Assembly: GCF_029227915.1 (NCBI RefSeq)
Contig: NC_079883.1
Location: 12,896,001-12,960,000, forward strand
Direction of reading: 5' to 3'
DNA: 64,000 nt
DNA from: Hydractinia symbiolongicarpus
Taxonomy: Eukaryota > Cnidaria > Hydrozoa > Anthoathecata > Hydractiniidae
Both the position numbers and the translations under genes were made by a program. Position 1 is the first letter of the stretch; the number at the start of each line of letters is the position of its first letter. The notes beneath the pieces were generated by a model, which had not been told where the DNA came from, searched no databases, and saw nothing but the letters and a program-made list of their open reading frames with translations. Positions 48,241 to 61,238 of this stretch are shown here, one piece after another.

Positions 48241-48489
48241 TGCGTCATGTGACGAAGACAAAAAATCATTGCAAAACACATGTAGCGTGTATTTATGTCA
48301 AAGCTTCATGAAAACGACAAGCTCTGAAAACGAGGCTAACAATCTTTGTTCAAGAAGTATTTTGTAATCTCCCCGGAGTTTGAGTCCTAAACCGTATGTA
48401 AAACTTGTTATGAAAACTTTGTGATATTTTTTCTGTTGTAAATATTGTTGTGAAATAGTAAGACTAGGTTAGAGTATCTCTTCTTATTA

Positions 48490-48935
48490 AAAGGCGAGAA
48501 TTTAATTTGGCGAGGGACCAAATTGATTTTTTGGCGAGAATTTAATTTGGCGATGGCAAAAATATCTTGACGTGCATTTAATTTGGCGATGGTCATTTGG
48601 ACTAAAATTAGACGTGTATTTAATTTGGCGATGGAAAGATTCTCTTTCGTTTTTTATGTTGCTGACAAACTTTATCTTAAAAGCTTTATCGGATAGAAAG
48701 ATGGAGAAAAAAAAAAGATTTTTTAAACAAGAACGTTCTAGTGTTTGTAAAATTTAGCTTATTTTTCTTTGCCACATTTTTTTTATCTATAACAGAGTTA
48801 AGTTTTTATGCATTAAATTTGGCAATAAATAAAAAAAAAAAAAAAAAAATAGCGAGCATTTATTTGGACGATGGATGAAAAAATTAAAGTTTGACGAGCA
48901 TTTATTTTGGCGATTTCAGACTAAAATCGCTAAAT
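48490..48935. repeat. Interspersed AATTTAATTTGGCGATGG repeat cluster
   Basis: GCGAGAATTTAATTTGGCGA and variants occur at least six times between 48493 and 48915, with unequal spacing and a poly-A run in the middle. It lies 250 bp past the Kv stop codon, so it may be in the 3' UTR. A later TCGCTAAATTAAGTGCTCG is the inverted form, giving the cluster hairpin potential. Confidence 0.7.
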
Positions 48936-48959
48936 TAAGTGCTCGTTAAAATTTGTACG

Positions 48960-51900
48960 AATAAGGGACATATATTCTGCTGACCTAGCTAAATGTCTAA
49001 TTTGTTCAATTTATGTATATTTGTTTTCCCAGACGCTTGTTATGCTTCGTTGTCATGTGTTATGTCACATGCATAATGCATTCAAAGGAAGCATTACTAT
49101 TGGATGAATAATTTATCTCACATGACCCACCTATGTGAACAGGTTCAACTTTTTTAGTCATTGCGGACATGGTATAGACAACAGAAAGTATAGTTACGAA
49201 ATCCTAAATACTTCACGGATTTCATATCTTGATGACAAACATTTTTCAATTCCTTGTTTATTTTAATGACTTAATTCCTTAATTTCTACAACAGTTTGAA
49301 AATGGAGCAACACCATTCGAATCATAAAGTAGGCGACAAAATAAAGAAAGAAAAGCGCATAGTCAACCAGTAAATATATGCCTTCAGACTGCAAGTTATT
49401 ACCAATTCAATGTCAAACTCGCAACAAGCTCACCAATTTCTTACACATGTTTTTGTGTAGTACTGAGGAGAATTTTTAAAACTTCCTTTAAAGTACGATA
49501 TGTGCCGAAAGAAATGCCCGGCAATGTATAATCAAAAAATAAAAGAAAGCTAGCTGCCTTAGCAGTCATAAACTATTTCTAAAACCTACCCAACACACAG
49601 TGGATAACCTTCTGCATACCTATAACATAAGCATATCTTTGAAACTTTGAATTTTTTTTAATCGTCGAAATATTTACAATTTTATTTCTTATATGTAACC
49701 AAACTACGAATAAGTTCCATACCCGAAGCTAAAAAAGTTACAAGTGCCCTATTTTTATTTTTTGCCCAGCTTACCATACTGCCTCTTTAATGGTCACATC
49801 TGCCTAAGTTAAAAAGTTACCTTATATATAACTGACTTATTACACTCGCCCGTTTAACTGTTTTTTTTCCGTCTTGCTTTCCTTCTGACATAAAAATGCA
49901 ATTTTTTGTTTACCTATGTACCTTATCGGACAGAAAATGTTACGGACAAAATTATTCGCTGGACAAAATATATGACACATAAGGGAAAATTTTATCACTT
50001 TGTCTATTTCAATTATCCTTGTTTACTTTTTGTAAAGTCACTCTTCTATGAAGGCGAAAAGAAATACTTCTAATACTTCTTTGAACTCCCGTTTTTGACA
50101 CTTTCTTTATCTAAAAACATATCATGTTTAAAATCTCCAAAAATTATTTGCTTTTACAGCTTCACATAAGCTAATGATGAAGGTAAAATAAAACCAGGAC
50201 ACGCCCTGACACGTTGGATTTGATTTTGAATGTTCTTAAATCCCTAGAAGCAACGTACATAACGCCTCATATATCATTATCACGCCTGTCAGCAATAGAT
50301 TAAAAAGTTGTAGATCCAGACTGCCGTGATCTCCTAAACACGGTATTTCGTTTTTTATGACAGTTAAGGTGTTAAAGAAAGCTGCATCAGAACAATGAAG
50401 TAGCGTTCTTACTATATAAAACACGATAAGAATAAAACAAACAGCTTCAGGTTTTACTGGTTCTTATCTAAAAACGAGTATCCAATTAACATTTGGACTT
50501 CAGGGGGGGGGGGGGAGGGGTTAATTTTGCGATATTTACTTAGCTAATGTGTCACTCATAACATAACATGCTGTGTTGTAGAGTTCGTAAGTTGATGGCA
50601 GGTCACAAGCTTGATCGATGGACTATTGTCATGAAATGACTTTTGTATATTCAAGGCTAATATTTTCACATGCTCGAGCATTTAATTAGTGACATAAAAT
50701 TAAAGCTATTGTGAGAGGACCAACCTCCTTCCTTCTCTACACCTGTGATAAACTGAAGCGATGTCATATCATGATGTGAAAGAGCTCTGGGGGGGAGTAG
50801 GTTGGGAGAGCTAGGATCTGTTTTTTGACGGCTCCGTAATGGCCGTCTCGTTAGAATATCATAAGCGTATAAGATCCCCGGGGAGGCGAGGTTGGTTCTA
50901 ACCCTAATCCTGATCCTTTTGGAGGGATGGAAGGGGCAAGTAGATAACAGACAACTTCCAATTTACTTAGTTGCTATAAATAAATATTTTTATTGTTTCC
51001 GCATTCCGAAATGCATTCAACAGTAAACATTTCCATAGTAGCGAAAAATAATTTATTAATTCTTTTAATATATTTTATACCCACACACGTCTTTTGTACG
51101 TTACAAATATGTAAAACAAAGCAACTTCAAAGATGACCACAAATTATTATTTCCAAGTAAACTCCTTCTTTTCTGCATTGAGAAGTTATATAATGATTAT
51201 TAGAATAAACCGCTGGAGCGTCTGTGGTCAGACCAGACCATGTGCTGTACTTTGTACTTAAGTGCGAACAATATCGGTGGAGTATCTGCCAATTAGATAA
51301 TAGTTGTGACATATACAAACTTGTATGTTAATTAATTTATTGACAATTATGTGTTTATTGATGAATTGATTGTGGCGATGTCTTACTCAGAATAATTCGA
51401 GGTCTATTTTTGAAAACCTAAAAATACTTTTAATTTTTTGTTTAATCCTATTCATGCTAGGGGGGGGGGGGGGGCAAGAATGCCCTATCTGGCATACCTT
51501 CGTTAGTAACATTTTAAAAGACCAAAAAATTTGTGGCAGGTGGTATGTCACGCCTATTTTTAAAAACTCTTTCTAATCTAATATTTTTCGAATTTTTTTA
51601 AATATAAGTGATTTTTTCATTATTGTTCTTTATTTGAGGTTCGTACGTGATAAATAGTAAAGATACATACGCCCCTGTTACAAACACCAATTTACGCCCC
51701 AGGGTGTAATTTTTTCCTAAAGTTTGGTTGACTTTTTCTGTTTTTGAGATTTTGTGGGTTTGTTGTAAAGTTTTTGATTGCAAAGTTTTTTTGCATGCAA
51801 CTAAAGATGCACAAAATAAGCGCTGCATCTCGTTAAACAAGCGTATCATTTTCAAGTTTACATCAGATGACAGATTAACTTCATTTTTGGTTATATTTGG

Positions 51901-53516
51901 TTTCGCAACATATCACAACCTTTATTCTGGCAGCTGGTCAATATGACGCTTATTTTACAACCTCGTTTCCAGGGCTCTTTTTTTACTTTTTTTATGGCTG
52001 ACGGTCAGCCATAAAAAAGTGAAAAGAGAGACCTGGGAATGAGGTTGGCTTTTTTTAATGTAGGTCTCTTTCGTTCTTAAAATATTCATGTACACGCGAT
52101 TGTATAAAGTTTTGGCGCATGTGCAATTTATATGACCCTGTATGAAAAGCTACATGCAAGGACAACAAAGTTTCATTGCGCTTTAAAATTTCGGGTCAAT
52201 GTAAAGGCCACCTTAAATTTAGTTATTTTTTGTTGATATTTTTAATTTACATACAAAAAAACACATAAATTCATCTTAACTTGTTCTTTGAGGTCGTCAA
52301 GCGTTATTTCGTCTAGCTATAGTATAATATAAACTTAAAATTAGCTAAACCACTCCAAAGAATACGATAAAAAGAAAAAAATCTGTGATAAATGAAAAAT
52401 ATAATATACGTAACTATATTTCCTCCAAATTAAAAAAAATTGCTTATCTGGTTGCTTAATTAAAAAGTAATTTACCTTTATTATCCTTTTTGATTACTCC
52501 ATCACTTCCTAAAAAATGACGCGAAAATATTTTTTGCTTATAGAGCCCATTGTTTTAGTTTTATAAATTAAATGAAATTGATTTGCATCCAATTTATTGT
52601 TCTCGTCAAAGATGTCAGTTTCTACAGCGTTATATAATTGTTACATGTGCGTCACACTTCATCGTATAGATTAAAAATGCATTCAAATAGGCGACAGCGT
52701 TTATCGCGCACTAAAGCACCCGTGTAGGAGCGGATAATTTGAGCAATTACCAATACCTGAACAATACTGTACGGAATATAAAAATTATGAACAACAGTGA
52801 ATTTTTGTTGGTATGGACTGCAATGGACAAGTAGTCGCTTAATTACAGAACAACATCCTTGCTTCGAAGCTCAGGTAAATGATTATTTCCTATGACAAAT
52901 TCGCTTTGAGTATCTTGATTTTTCTTAACGACGCGAAGTCTTTCAAATAAGGCTTCGTGTCAATGGTAGAACGAAGCAGTAATTCCCACAATTTTCATCT
53001 AGATTTACATCTTCTAATACTCCGTGGTTAGAAAATAAAAAAGTAATATGGTCCCACGGTGAATTTATAGTAACAGACAAAAAGCATAGTTACATTTTTT
53101 AGAGTACAAAGACCTATATCTAACCTCGTTTCTAGGACTATTTTACGCCTAAAATAAGCTGGGAGCACAGTTCAGCTGCCATCTTATACAGCATGATATG
53201 GGTGAAGAAGAAAAAACAAATTCTGAGGGTCTTATCCTGCCTGTTGGGATTTTTAGAAAGTGTTTTAGCTATACTCAGACAAAAAAAGTATGATATTTCA
53301 TCAAAAAAAATCCAGCTAGTGTAGTTTTTTAGCATTTTTTAAACTGAATTGTCATTTTTGGCACCGCGTAATTATTACTCAATCAATCAAAATTATAGTT
53401 AAATTATTTGTGGAATATGTAATGTTTCCATTTAACAACAACAACAACAACAAAAAAATCAATCAAAAATTCAACGTCATTTTTATTACAAAATCTTTTT
53501 GCAAACCATCCATTGC
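48960..53516. other. Gene-poor interval
   Basis: No exon with family resemblance was found. Long poly-G runs are at 50500-50520 and 51461-51475, and a hairpin MITE at 51958-52048. All open frames are short and lack protein-like composition. Confidence 0.5.
51958..52048. mobile_element. Hairpin MITE, ACCTCG-family, copy 2
   Basis: CAACCTCGTTTCCAGGGCTC...TGGCTGA-CGG-TCAGCCA...GAGACCTGGGAATGAGGTTG folds end to end with few mismatches. It is about 90 bp. Confidence 0.8.
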
Positions 53517-53520
53517 TTAA

Positions 53521-54545
53521 GGTTACTGTAAAGGAAAAATTTTTTTTTTTAGGTTTTTTGCAAAAAATTCATGACATACAGAAAAAAAATTCTCTTTCCA
53601 ATGACATATTTTATATTTTATGAAAATATTTGGAACATCCCTTTTATCTGGAAAAAGCCTTTTTAGAGGTGTTATATCCTTCACACCTTTGAAAAATATG
53701 TGCAAAATGAGTTGAGCATATTTTTTGTAAACATTATGCATAATATGGAACTCCCGTATAAAAATATGCATATTAATATTTTTTAGATAGTTTACTTTCA
53801 CTATCGAATTAAAAAAAAATCAAAATTAAGGAATATGCATATGAGCTGTCTCTTGTAAACCTGACTTCTGTCTGTTAATAATTCTGAAGCCTGCACGCAT
53901 ATTCAGCATAAAGAAAAAGTTCGCACTTCTATCATCCTTCTGCATACTCAGTTCACACATTTTTATAACACCTACGAAAATCTTTAAAAACAAATATCTC
54001 GTTAGTAAATTTTCGCATACATGCCTTTACGTTTGTGGTCTCTTTTTCCGAAAGCTTCCTATTGGCTCATTGAAATTTTCGGTAATGAAAAGCTGAATAA
54101 ATTATGCACAAAAGGTTCCCGGATTTTTTTGTATAAATTACTGACTAGCCAATTATGACGACAGAAGGAAAAAAATATGCATTTTTTTGAATGATTATAT
54201 ATAATTACAAATAATTTCATAACGACGTTATTAGAAAAAAAAAACCGGGAACCTTTTCGAATTTAATTTATGGTGAATATAATGGTGCGAAAACGAGAAA
54301 TCTGCGACCACGCGTTCGGAAAAACAAGCCATTCTAAAATGTACGGTGAAAAAAAATTGGTGTGTGTTTATTTCATTATATTTTCTTTTTGGAAAATTAA
54401 CATCTCACGAAAATAACACCATCAAAAAAGTCTTTCATCAAACATTCAGAAACAAAAAAAACATAAAAAAATATCAAAGTATTGATAAATTATAAGGGTT
54501 TTTCTGAGACCAGTCATCAAGTGAGTTTTTTCCTTTACAGTAACC
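53521..54545. mobile_element. 1.03-kb TTAA-flanked non-autonomous DNA element (piggyBac-like)
   Basis: Terminal inverted repeats GGTTACTGTAAAGGAAAAA are perfect at both ends and are flanked by TTAA on each side (53517-53520, 54546-54549), the target-site signature of piggyBac and some related elements. The interior is AT-rich without a transposase. A nested inverted repeat (AAGGTTCCCGG near 54113 and CCGGGAACCTT near 54246) lies inside. Confidence 0.75.
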
Positions 54546-54705
54546 TTAAAACCATTAGTTTTTTATTAGTAGCAAAACAAATATATTTTAGTGGATTAGT
54601 CTCTGCAACATGCTCTGACGTAGCCATCTTCCTTGAAAAAAATATTATACAACAGTCCCATCTATAAGTATACAACTGTTTATTTTTATTTACTTTTATT
54701 TATAT

Positions 54706-54834
54706 ACTAGTCGTTAGCCCGTGGCCGTCCTTTTTATACCGCATTGCGTGCGTCTCGCTACTTACGCAGCTAAGCTACCATTTTGCGTGACAGAAAGACA
54801 GGCAGACGTATATGGGTATTTTAATATAGATAAC
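54706..54834 (+). mobile_element. CTAGTCGTTA-family repeat, copy 3
   Basis: ACTAGTCGTTAGCCCGTGG...ACGCAGCTAAGCTACCATTTT...GCAGACGTATATGGGTATTT..AATATAGATA matches 27868-27975 along most of its length. Confidence 0.6.
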
Positions 54835-55002
54835 TTAAGGCCTTGTTTTAAGATCTTTATACTTGAAGTACTTCTATAATGATAAAAAGGATAAAATAAA
54901 AAAAATAACGTGGGGCGATTATATTTCGATTTTAAGGTCATTTTATTATGTAATACAACGCATGTGTTTTTTATCGTACACGCGTGTTCATGACCTAAAC
55001 CA

Positions 55003-55089
55003 ACCTCGTCCCCAGGGCTTTTTTTCTCTTTCTGACAATCTCGCCGTCTGAGATTGTCAGAAAGAGAAAAAGAGCCCTGGGGACGAGGT
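55003..55089. mobile_element. Hairpin MITE, ACCTCG-family, copy 3 (near-perfect palindrome)
   Basis: ACCTCGTCCCCAGGGCTTTT...GACAATCTCG and its almost exact complement form an 87-bp palindrome with a 4-nt centre (CCGT). This is the least decayed copy here. Confidence 0.85.
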
Positions 55090-55288
55090 CACACCTAAAC
55101 ATCAACCAATAATATTTTTTTTTAACATTTAACTTCTCCCCATGGTCCGTTTGATGTTATATTACATTGAGTGAATATAGAAAAGTTACGAGACCGCGTG
55201 GAGGCAAGGTTAACCAAACTTTTTAAATCGTGTTCGTTAAGATGTTTCGTAAGCGCTTAAATATTTATTTTATCACGTTTATATGGCA

Positions 55289-55525
55289 ACCTAGATTCCA
55301 GGTCCTGTAGCATTTGACATCATTGATAAACTAACCGCTGTTTTATTTTTTGTAAACGTATTTGTGGAATACGGATTTTTAAAAAGCTTGTAAAATTGAA
55401 AGAGTGATTATGTCAGTTCTGACTGGACCTAAGTTTTTTAAAGAATTTACAAAAACGTGGCGATTATGTGTATTACTTTCAACATCAAAAAGCAGGCAGA
55501 TACCTGGGAATGAGATTGCACTACA
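55289..55525. mobile_element. Longer ACCTCG-family relative (decayed)
   Basis: The left end GCAACCTAGATTCCAGGTC and the right end ACCTGGGAATGAGATTGC are inverted, about 235 bp apart. The centre does not fold. Confidence 0.45.
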
Positions 55526-55569
55526 AATACGTTTCACAGTATGAAATACTCTTATGGTAATCAACTGTT

Positions 55570-55855
55570 GGCTTTGTTGCAGAGCGATTGCCTAAACTTC
55601 AGTTCAAACCTCGGCTGAGTCATTACTGAGGCTGAAAAAGTGTGAATCGATCACTTCTGCTTAGCTAATGTTTAGCAAATAGGATTAATATACTAGGTGG
55701 TTGTCTAGTTGAGCGATTGTTGTGCTTGCACGTCTTCCTTAGCTTAAATGGGAGTTTTAAATGCACTAGGACACCCTCTTTGTAGGAGCCTCATTGATAA
55801 CAGTACCAATAGGAACTGAAGAGGCTATTCTAGGGAAACAATAATAATAAGGAAA
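55570..55855 (+). mobile_element. tRNA-derived SINE, family A, copy 2
   Basis: AGAGCGATTGCC...GGTTGTCTAGTTGAGCGATTG...TTAAATGCACTAGGAC matches 16331-16627. The B-box reads GTTCAAACCTC. It ends in AATAATAATAA. Confidence 0.7.
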
Positions 55856-55859
55856 ATTA

Positions 55860-57130
55860 TAGCAACTAACAATCATTATATAATATTCATTATTATTCAA
55901 ACCCAAATTATTTTTACAAAAAGTAAAATGAGCATGTACCATACAATTATTCATAGTTATCTAAAGGCTATATAATATAACTTTGGCCAATAGTCTTATT
56001 AAAAAATAAATAATTGTCTCCTACGAACTCTAATAGAATTTATGGAAATCGACAACTTTGTTTTCAGAGCTGCTTCTCAATCACCGCGAAGCATGAAGAA
56101 CATGGGTACAAATTTGACTTTTAAAAAAAGATTTTTCTGTTTGGATAGGATAGTACTTTGCAATTTCTTTGGTCCCCAAATAAAAAAAAGTTCTCGAAAT
56201 TACATTTTAATCATTGCTTTCGTAACGTATTTGCTGAAGACGAGGTTAGATGTAGACGTCTATCTGATTTAAAGACCTTATCTATACCGTGTCACGATCG
56301 ACAACACAAAAAATGACGATAGCTACATCTATTAGACGTTAGTAACTTCTAAGATATGCAAACAAGTTGAACTCAATTATTGATATCTGACACATGCAAT
56401 TACTATTTACATAATTTTGGGGTGTGCAATCACGTCCCTCATTATGCTGTGTCATGTATGACACCCATATATAAATGATCTAATTATCATCTGACAACCA
56501 TTGAATGTATTGATTTGTTGCTAACTACATAAAACATATCACTGGTTGACTGTCCATATATGCGAGACATGCCATAGCGATATAACTAGCACAATATCCT
56601 GTTTTCGATTAGTAAACGATTTAAAAATACAAATTGTGGCCTATTTTCCAAAATGGTACCATTTAGACGGTTATTAACATTATATGCATTATTAAAAGTT
56701 ATTAAAAGTGAGACAAAATAATTACTGTGTTTGAAAACAATTCACATGCCCTGGGGACAAGGTTGGGGTTTTCTGCATTAACACGAATTATTTTGTTACC
56801 AGCCTTTCTGGAACTCTACGACCATAGTATGTTCACCTCATTATTCCTTATTCATATTTCCGTCTTCATAAATATTTTCAAGTTTTTTCATTGGAATCAT
56901 TCTTCATCAGCGTCATTGGAAATAATAATAAAGACAGAGAGAGAGAGTACAACACATGGAGGAGTCATGTTTCTTTCCAGAGGAAAATCATGTTTCTTTC
57001 GAAAGGGGAGTCAGAGTTCTAATTATTTCATATCCTAATCGAAATAATTCCGAACTTTCCAACCTTCAGGGACGTCTTCGCTGCGATGGGGCTTAGCCTA
57101 GTTATCAATAAAACTGACAGATTTACAAGT
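55860..57130. other. Intergenic, no gene recognised
   Basis: Only short unsupported frames are present. A truncated hairpin-MITE end (CCCTGGGGACAAGGTTGGG) is at 56749-56767. Confidence 0.45.
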
Positions 57131-57136
57131 TAAAGA

Positions 57137-57365
57137 GGGTTTAAAATATATCTTTTAGTTTAAGGAAACTGCAATCAAAAAAATTGTGAAATAATTCGTG
57201 CATCATATTTCCAAAGCTTAAAGGGGTTTGAAAAATAGCTTTTAGCATAAGGAATCTGTAATCAAATAAAACTTTGAAGCAATCCATGCATCAGAGGAGG
57301 ATTTGAAGGATAGCTTTTAGCTTGGGAAACTGTAAACATATCAAATTCTAAAGCAATCCCGGTGA
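57137..57365. repeat. 78-bp tandem repeat, 3 copies
   Basis: Units contain ATAGCTTTTAGCxTAAGGAA, CTGTAATCAAAxAAA and AGCAATCCxTGCATCA. It ends about 120 bp upstream of the first exon of the EGF/SEA-like gene, within its presumptive promoter region. Confidence 0.75.
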
Positions 57366-57488
57366 CAAGTTTTAATCTTGCTTCTAAAAGTAAATTGTTG
57401 TTGTTGTTGTTTTTGTGGTTAATCAAGGTTGATTTTTTTGTAAACAAATTATACGTTTTTATTTAGTTATTTTCCTGGCTCATTTAGA

Positions 57489-60400
57489 ATGACGTCACAG
57501 CAGGGTGTTAATACTTCCACCATATTTGGTAAGCTTTTTTTTGTTGCTATTTTTATTTTTTATTATTTGTTACTATTGGTATTTTTTGTTATTATTTTCT
57601 CTTTACCACACAATTATGAAGAAATATGAAAATTGCTTAATAGCATTGGAATGCTGTCACATGTCAAAGTTTAATTGGAGTCCATAGTAACAATAATATT
57701 TTAATCTCATATTAATTTTGGTAACTATTACATAAAATTTTAATATTTTGGACTGCTTTCTCGTTAAATTCTACAAACAAACAAAAATTGGAATGAGCTT
57801 AGTGTCCGTTCTTCTACAAACTACAAACATACAACAGGGCCGGCAAAACCGCGGGGAGAGGTAGCCATGCCTCCCATGTTTTTGGTAGAAACAAATTTTG
57901 AAAAGTTCGCTATGCAACGAGACGACAACAACAACAATGGTTATCGAAAGTCTATAACTTTATTTCAAATGTTGCCTCTCCCTTTTCCCCTGTATCAAAA
58001 ATTACACCAAAAACTGAACAAAAATTACACCAAAAACTGAACAAAAATACCAAAACCCAGTAGATGGGAGGGAGCAGAGCATACTTTAGCAGAAGAACTG
58101 AACACGAATAAGATGGAAAGACACTGGTTTGTATACAGGTGTATACTACAAAGCGTGTGGTGTAAGTGACCAGCAGTTAGTCCAAAAGCGACTGTCAATG
58201 TTGTGCGAACATTACCTACAAGCTTCCATGAAACTTACCAGAATCATAGAAAATTGAGTAGCTATCATTAAAAAATAAAAGCGAAATTTGATTCGTTGGT
58301 AATATTCTGTAAAGATTCTTTTATTCCTTAAAAGAGATTGACTCCGGTTTAGCTACAACTGGTAGCGGATAAAGCAATTACGATAAACTTGCAAGTCAGA
58401 CATACCTGTTAGAAAAGTTTCTGGTATTGTTAAATAAAGTTCAAGTTAACACAAATAACAAAGGGTAAACAACATAAAAAAGAAAAATCGTATCGCTCTA
58501 AAATAAGAGAATCTGATTGGTTAGAATTTGGTGTTAGATATTGTTATAGGCGCAAGAATGTCTTTCAATTTAACTAAATTATTGACCTGCGTGAATCATG
58601 GGCCGAACACGTGTAAAGAATTTTAAAAACAAGTTTCTAATTCTGAATTTCTTTGTTTTAATTTCCAGTTTAATTGTTGAAGAACGTCAGTAATAAAAGT
58701 TAAATTACCCTCAGCAGTGAATAATACTTGCAGGAAGACACATTAAAACCAAATTCACATCATTAACAAAATAGATGAGACAATTGCGCTAAAAATTAAT
58801 TTTATAAACGATAAAACGTCACAAAGTTACTTCGTGCCCATATTTCTTTTGTGTGAAAATGAGATCTCCCTAGCCTAAGTAATGTCATAAGGCGTACAGC
58901 TACAGATCGTTCCAAAATGTTCTTCATTTTTTGAGCAGTGATGTAAAGAATGTTAAAATTAAATTTTATAAACAATAAAACGTCACAAAGTTACTTCGTG
59001 CCCATGTTTCGTGGATGAATATTGAGAAATAATTTTCGGCCTTTACATATCTCTCTAGCCATATCAAAATCATATCATACTTCGAGTCTAAGGAGGATGG
59101 GTCCAAGTAATGGCAAAACGATCTTCATTCTTTGAGTAGTAATGTAAGAAATGTTAAATTTTACGTAATTTTGATTTACATGATAAATATTATGAATCCT
59201 TCAATCTCCTGTCAATATCTTTTTGGCACGTGGGCTGCCACCACAAGAATCCTCCCGTTGTTATTTACGGAAATCGGCATCGACGTTCTTTCGGCTGACG
59301 TGAAAACTGATTATCTATAAATATTCGAGTGAAAGACTCGGACAATTAAAATAATAACTGTATCGTTAAACTTCTTTCCTGTGCTATTGTTTTGAAGTGA
59401 TTAAATTTGTCTTTTGTTTCATAACGCGTTCCGAAATGTTATGTAAGCGTATTATGACTTGTAGATTCAATATAACTTCATCAGATTTCATATAACTAGT
59501 ATGAGAAGACAAAGTACTTAGGTGGAAGAATAAAAATATATTAGAAATTTATATAGAATTATTACCTATTTATTATAACATATATCTATAAAATATAAAC
59601 ATAGTATTTTCATTTTAACACATTGTGATGGATGTATGCATAGGTAAAGATCTTATTTTCTCAGCAGAATATTTATATGACGTCATTAAGAAGATGGTGA
59701 CACAATTTCATATCAGCAGAGAAATAAATAAAATTACTTATTTGACGTATTAAATTTAAGCTTTTATTTTCTTTAGTTCTACTTATTTTGAGTTGTGCAT
59801 CTTTGACGCATGCAGCAGCTTGTCTAAATGGTGGCATAGACAATTCGGCAGGTACTTGCACTTGTAAATCTGGATTTTACGGAGTCATCTGTGATCAATG
59901 TAAGTATTAATTTTTAAATGAATGTTTTGTTATATTTCACATTTCTATGTATTTTGACAGTTCGTTATCGAAGTTGCGACCAGAGTGAATTGAATTTCGT
60001 TTACTTTCATTTTAGACGCAGACTCGTACCAACTAACCTACGATCGTACTCCCGTACGTCCTGATGCATTGAAAGCAGAACTAAAAAAAAACCTTGCTCG
60101 GCTTAATATAACGACAATAGTGCAGATTTCAGTTGGAAATGCCTTTAAACTAACTTTCCTTAGAAAACTCACAGCAGAGAATCGAGCAAACATCCAATCA
60201 GTAGCCTCTACGTCAGCGAGAAACATTGAAACCGATGGCACAGGAATAAAAGTGTTGGGTGATATAGTTGATTTTAATGAGTGCAAAGCAGGTTCCGGGA
60301 GACAGTCGTGCGATAGCAGGCCATGTATTAACACAGAGGGGAGTTTCAAATGTGGATGCAAGGCTGGAGAAAAAGCAGAAAACTTTGAATGTGTAAAAGA

Positions 60401-61238
60401 TGGTAAGTTTTATAGATAGCAGTAAAAAGTATAATATATTTTTGGTACACTGGAGTGGTGCCTGTTATTTTTATTTGTTATTTTATATTTTCATATCTAT
60501 TGATTTTCTCTTTATTTGTTCTTACAGTGGATACCAAGAAAACAGTGATTTACATTTGGTCAGGTGTTGTAGCCGCTGTGGTGTTAATAATGCTTGCTTT
60601 CATTATTTTCTATCGATGGAAAAAAATCGAGAAAGGGTAAGTCATACAAAAATTTCGATATTTTTTAATGTATAAAACCTGCGCAGTGTTTTTTTGCAAA
60701 ATTGTGTGCAGTGTTAATATAAAGAAACATTACTTTATACGACTTTTAAATTTTTAGAAAGAGGCTGCAGCAGGAGCAGGACGAGAAAATCAAAGCAAGA
60801 AGTTCATCCCTTACTCCAACAAACCTGAATCAGTTTGATCAATATGGACAAATGAGAAGGCCCTCTCCAACAGGATCATCTGTATTAGATGGACCAATTG
60901 TACCCAACAGACGCATGTCGGCTGCCTACCCACCTGATGTAACATCACTCTATTCATACAGTTCAAGAATGTACCCGATGTCCGAACCCGAATATGTTCT
61001 TCGTAATCCCGATTTTGCCAGACACAGATTATCGGCACCTATACTTGATCCTGGACCAAATTTCGGTATGTACGAAAACGATGGATATGATTACGACGTT
61101 CCGAAATATTCGGCGTCTTTACCTCAAGGAGTAGGTGATGATGGAATGAGCTATATGAGTGGGCGTGCATCCTCTGTTATACCAACTAGCTTTCCTTCTG
61201 ACATGACTCTAACAAGAGATGACCGATATGAACAGTGA
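57489..61238 (+). CDS. Single-pass membrane protein: EGF - SEA-like - EGF - TM - Tyr-rich tail
   Basis: Exons 57489-57528 (predicted), 59777-59899, 60016-60402, 60528-60636 and 60758-61238 join in phase to give 379 aa. Residues 1-27 form a signal peptide (TSTIFVLLILSCASLTHAA) that only becomes complete when exon 1 is joined, which supports that exon. A four-cysteine EGF half-domain follows (CLNGG...GTCTCKSGFYGVIC), then about 95 residues of SEA-like composition (ALKAELKKNLARLN...TTIVQISVG) without an obvious GSVVV cleavage site. Next are a six-cysteine EGF-like module (DFNECKAGSG...CINTEGSFKCGC), a transmembrane helix (VIYIWSGVVAAVVLIMLAFI) and a tail of about 180 aa. The tail holds some twelve tyrosines, a YDVP motif and three basophilic R-x-x-S sites (RRPS, RRMS, RHRLS). 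The EGF-SEA-EGF-TM order is that of vertebrate membrane mucins MUC3/12/13/17, minus the mucin repeats; homology is not claimed. AATAAA is at 61488. Confidence 0.8.
58797..59165. repeat. Direct repeat of about 165-200 bp in intron 1
   Basis: TTTATAAACGATAAAACGTC...ACTTCGTGCCCAT...TCTTCATTxTTTGAG is present twice (58800-58960, 58966-59160). It is intronic to the EGF/SEA-like gene and non-coding. Confidence 0.75.

Noticed and set aside
60038-60361. 107-codon minus-strand frame
   Set aside because: It is the antisense shadow of the SEA-like/EGF exon.
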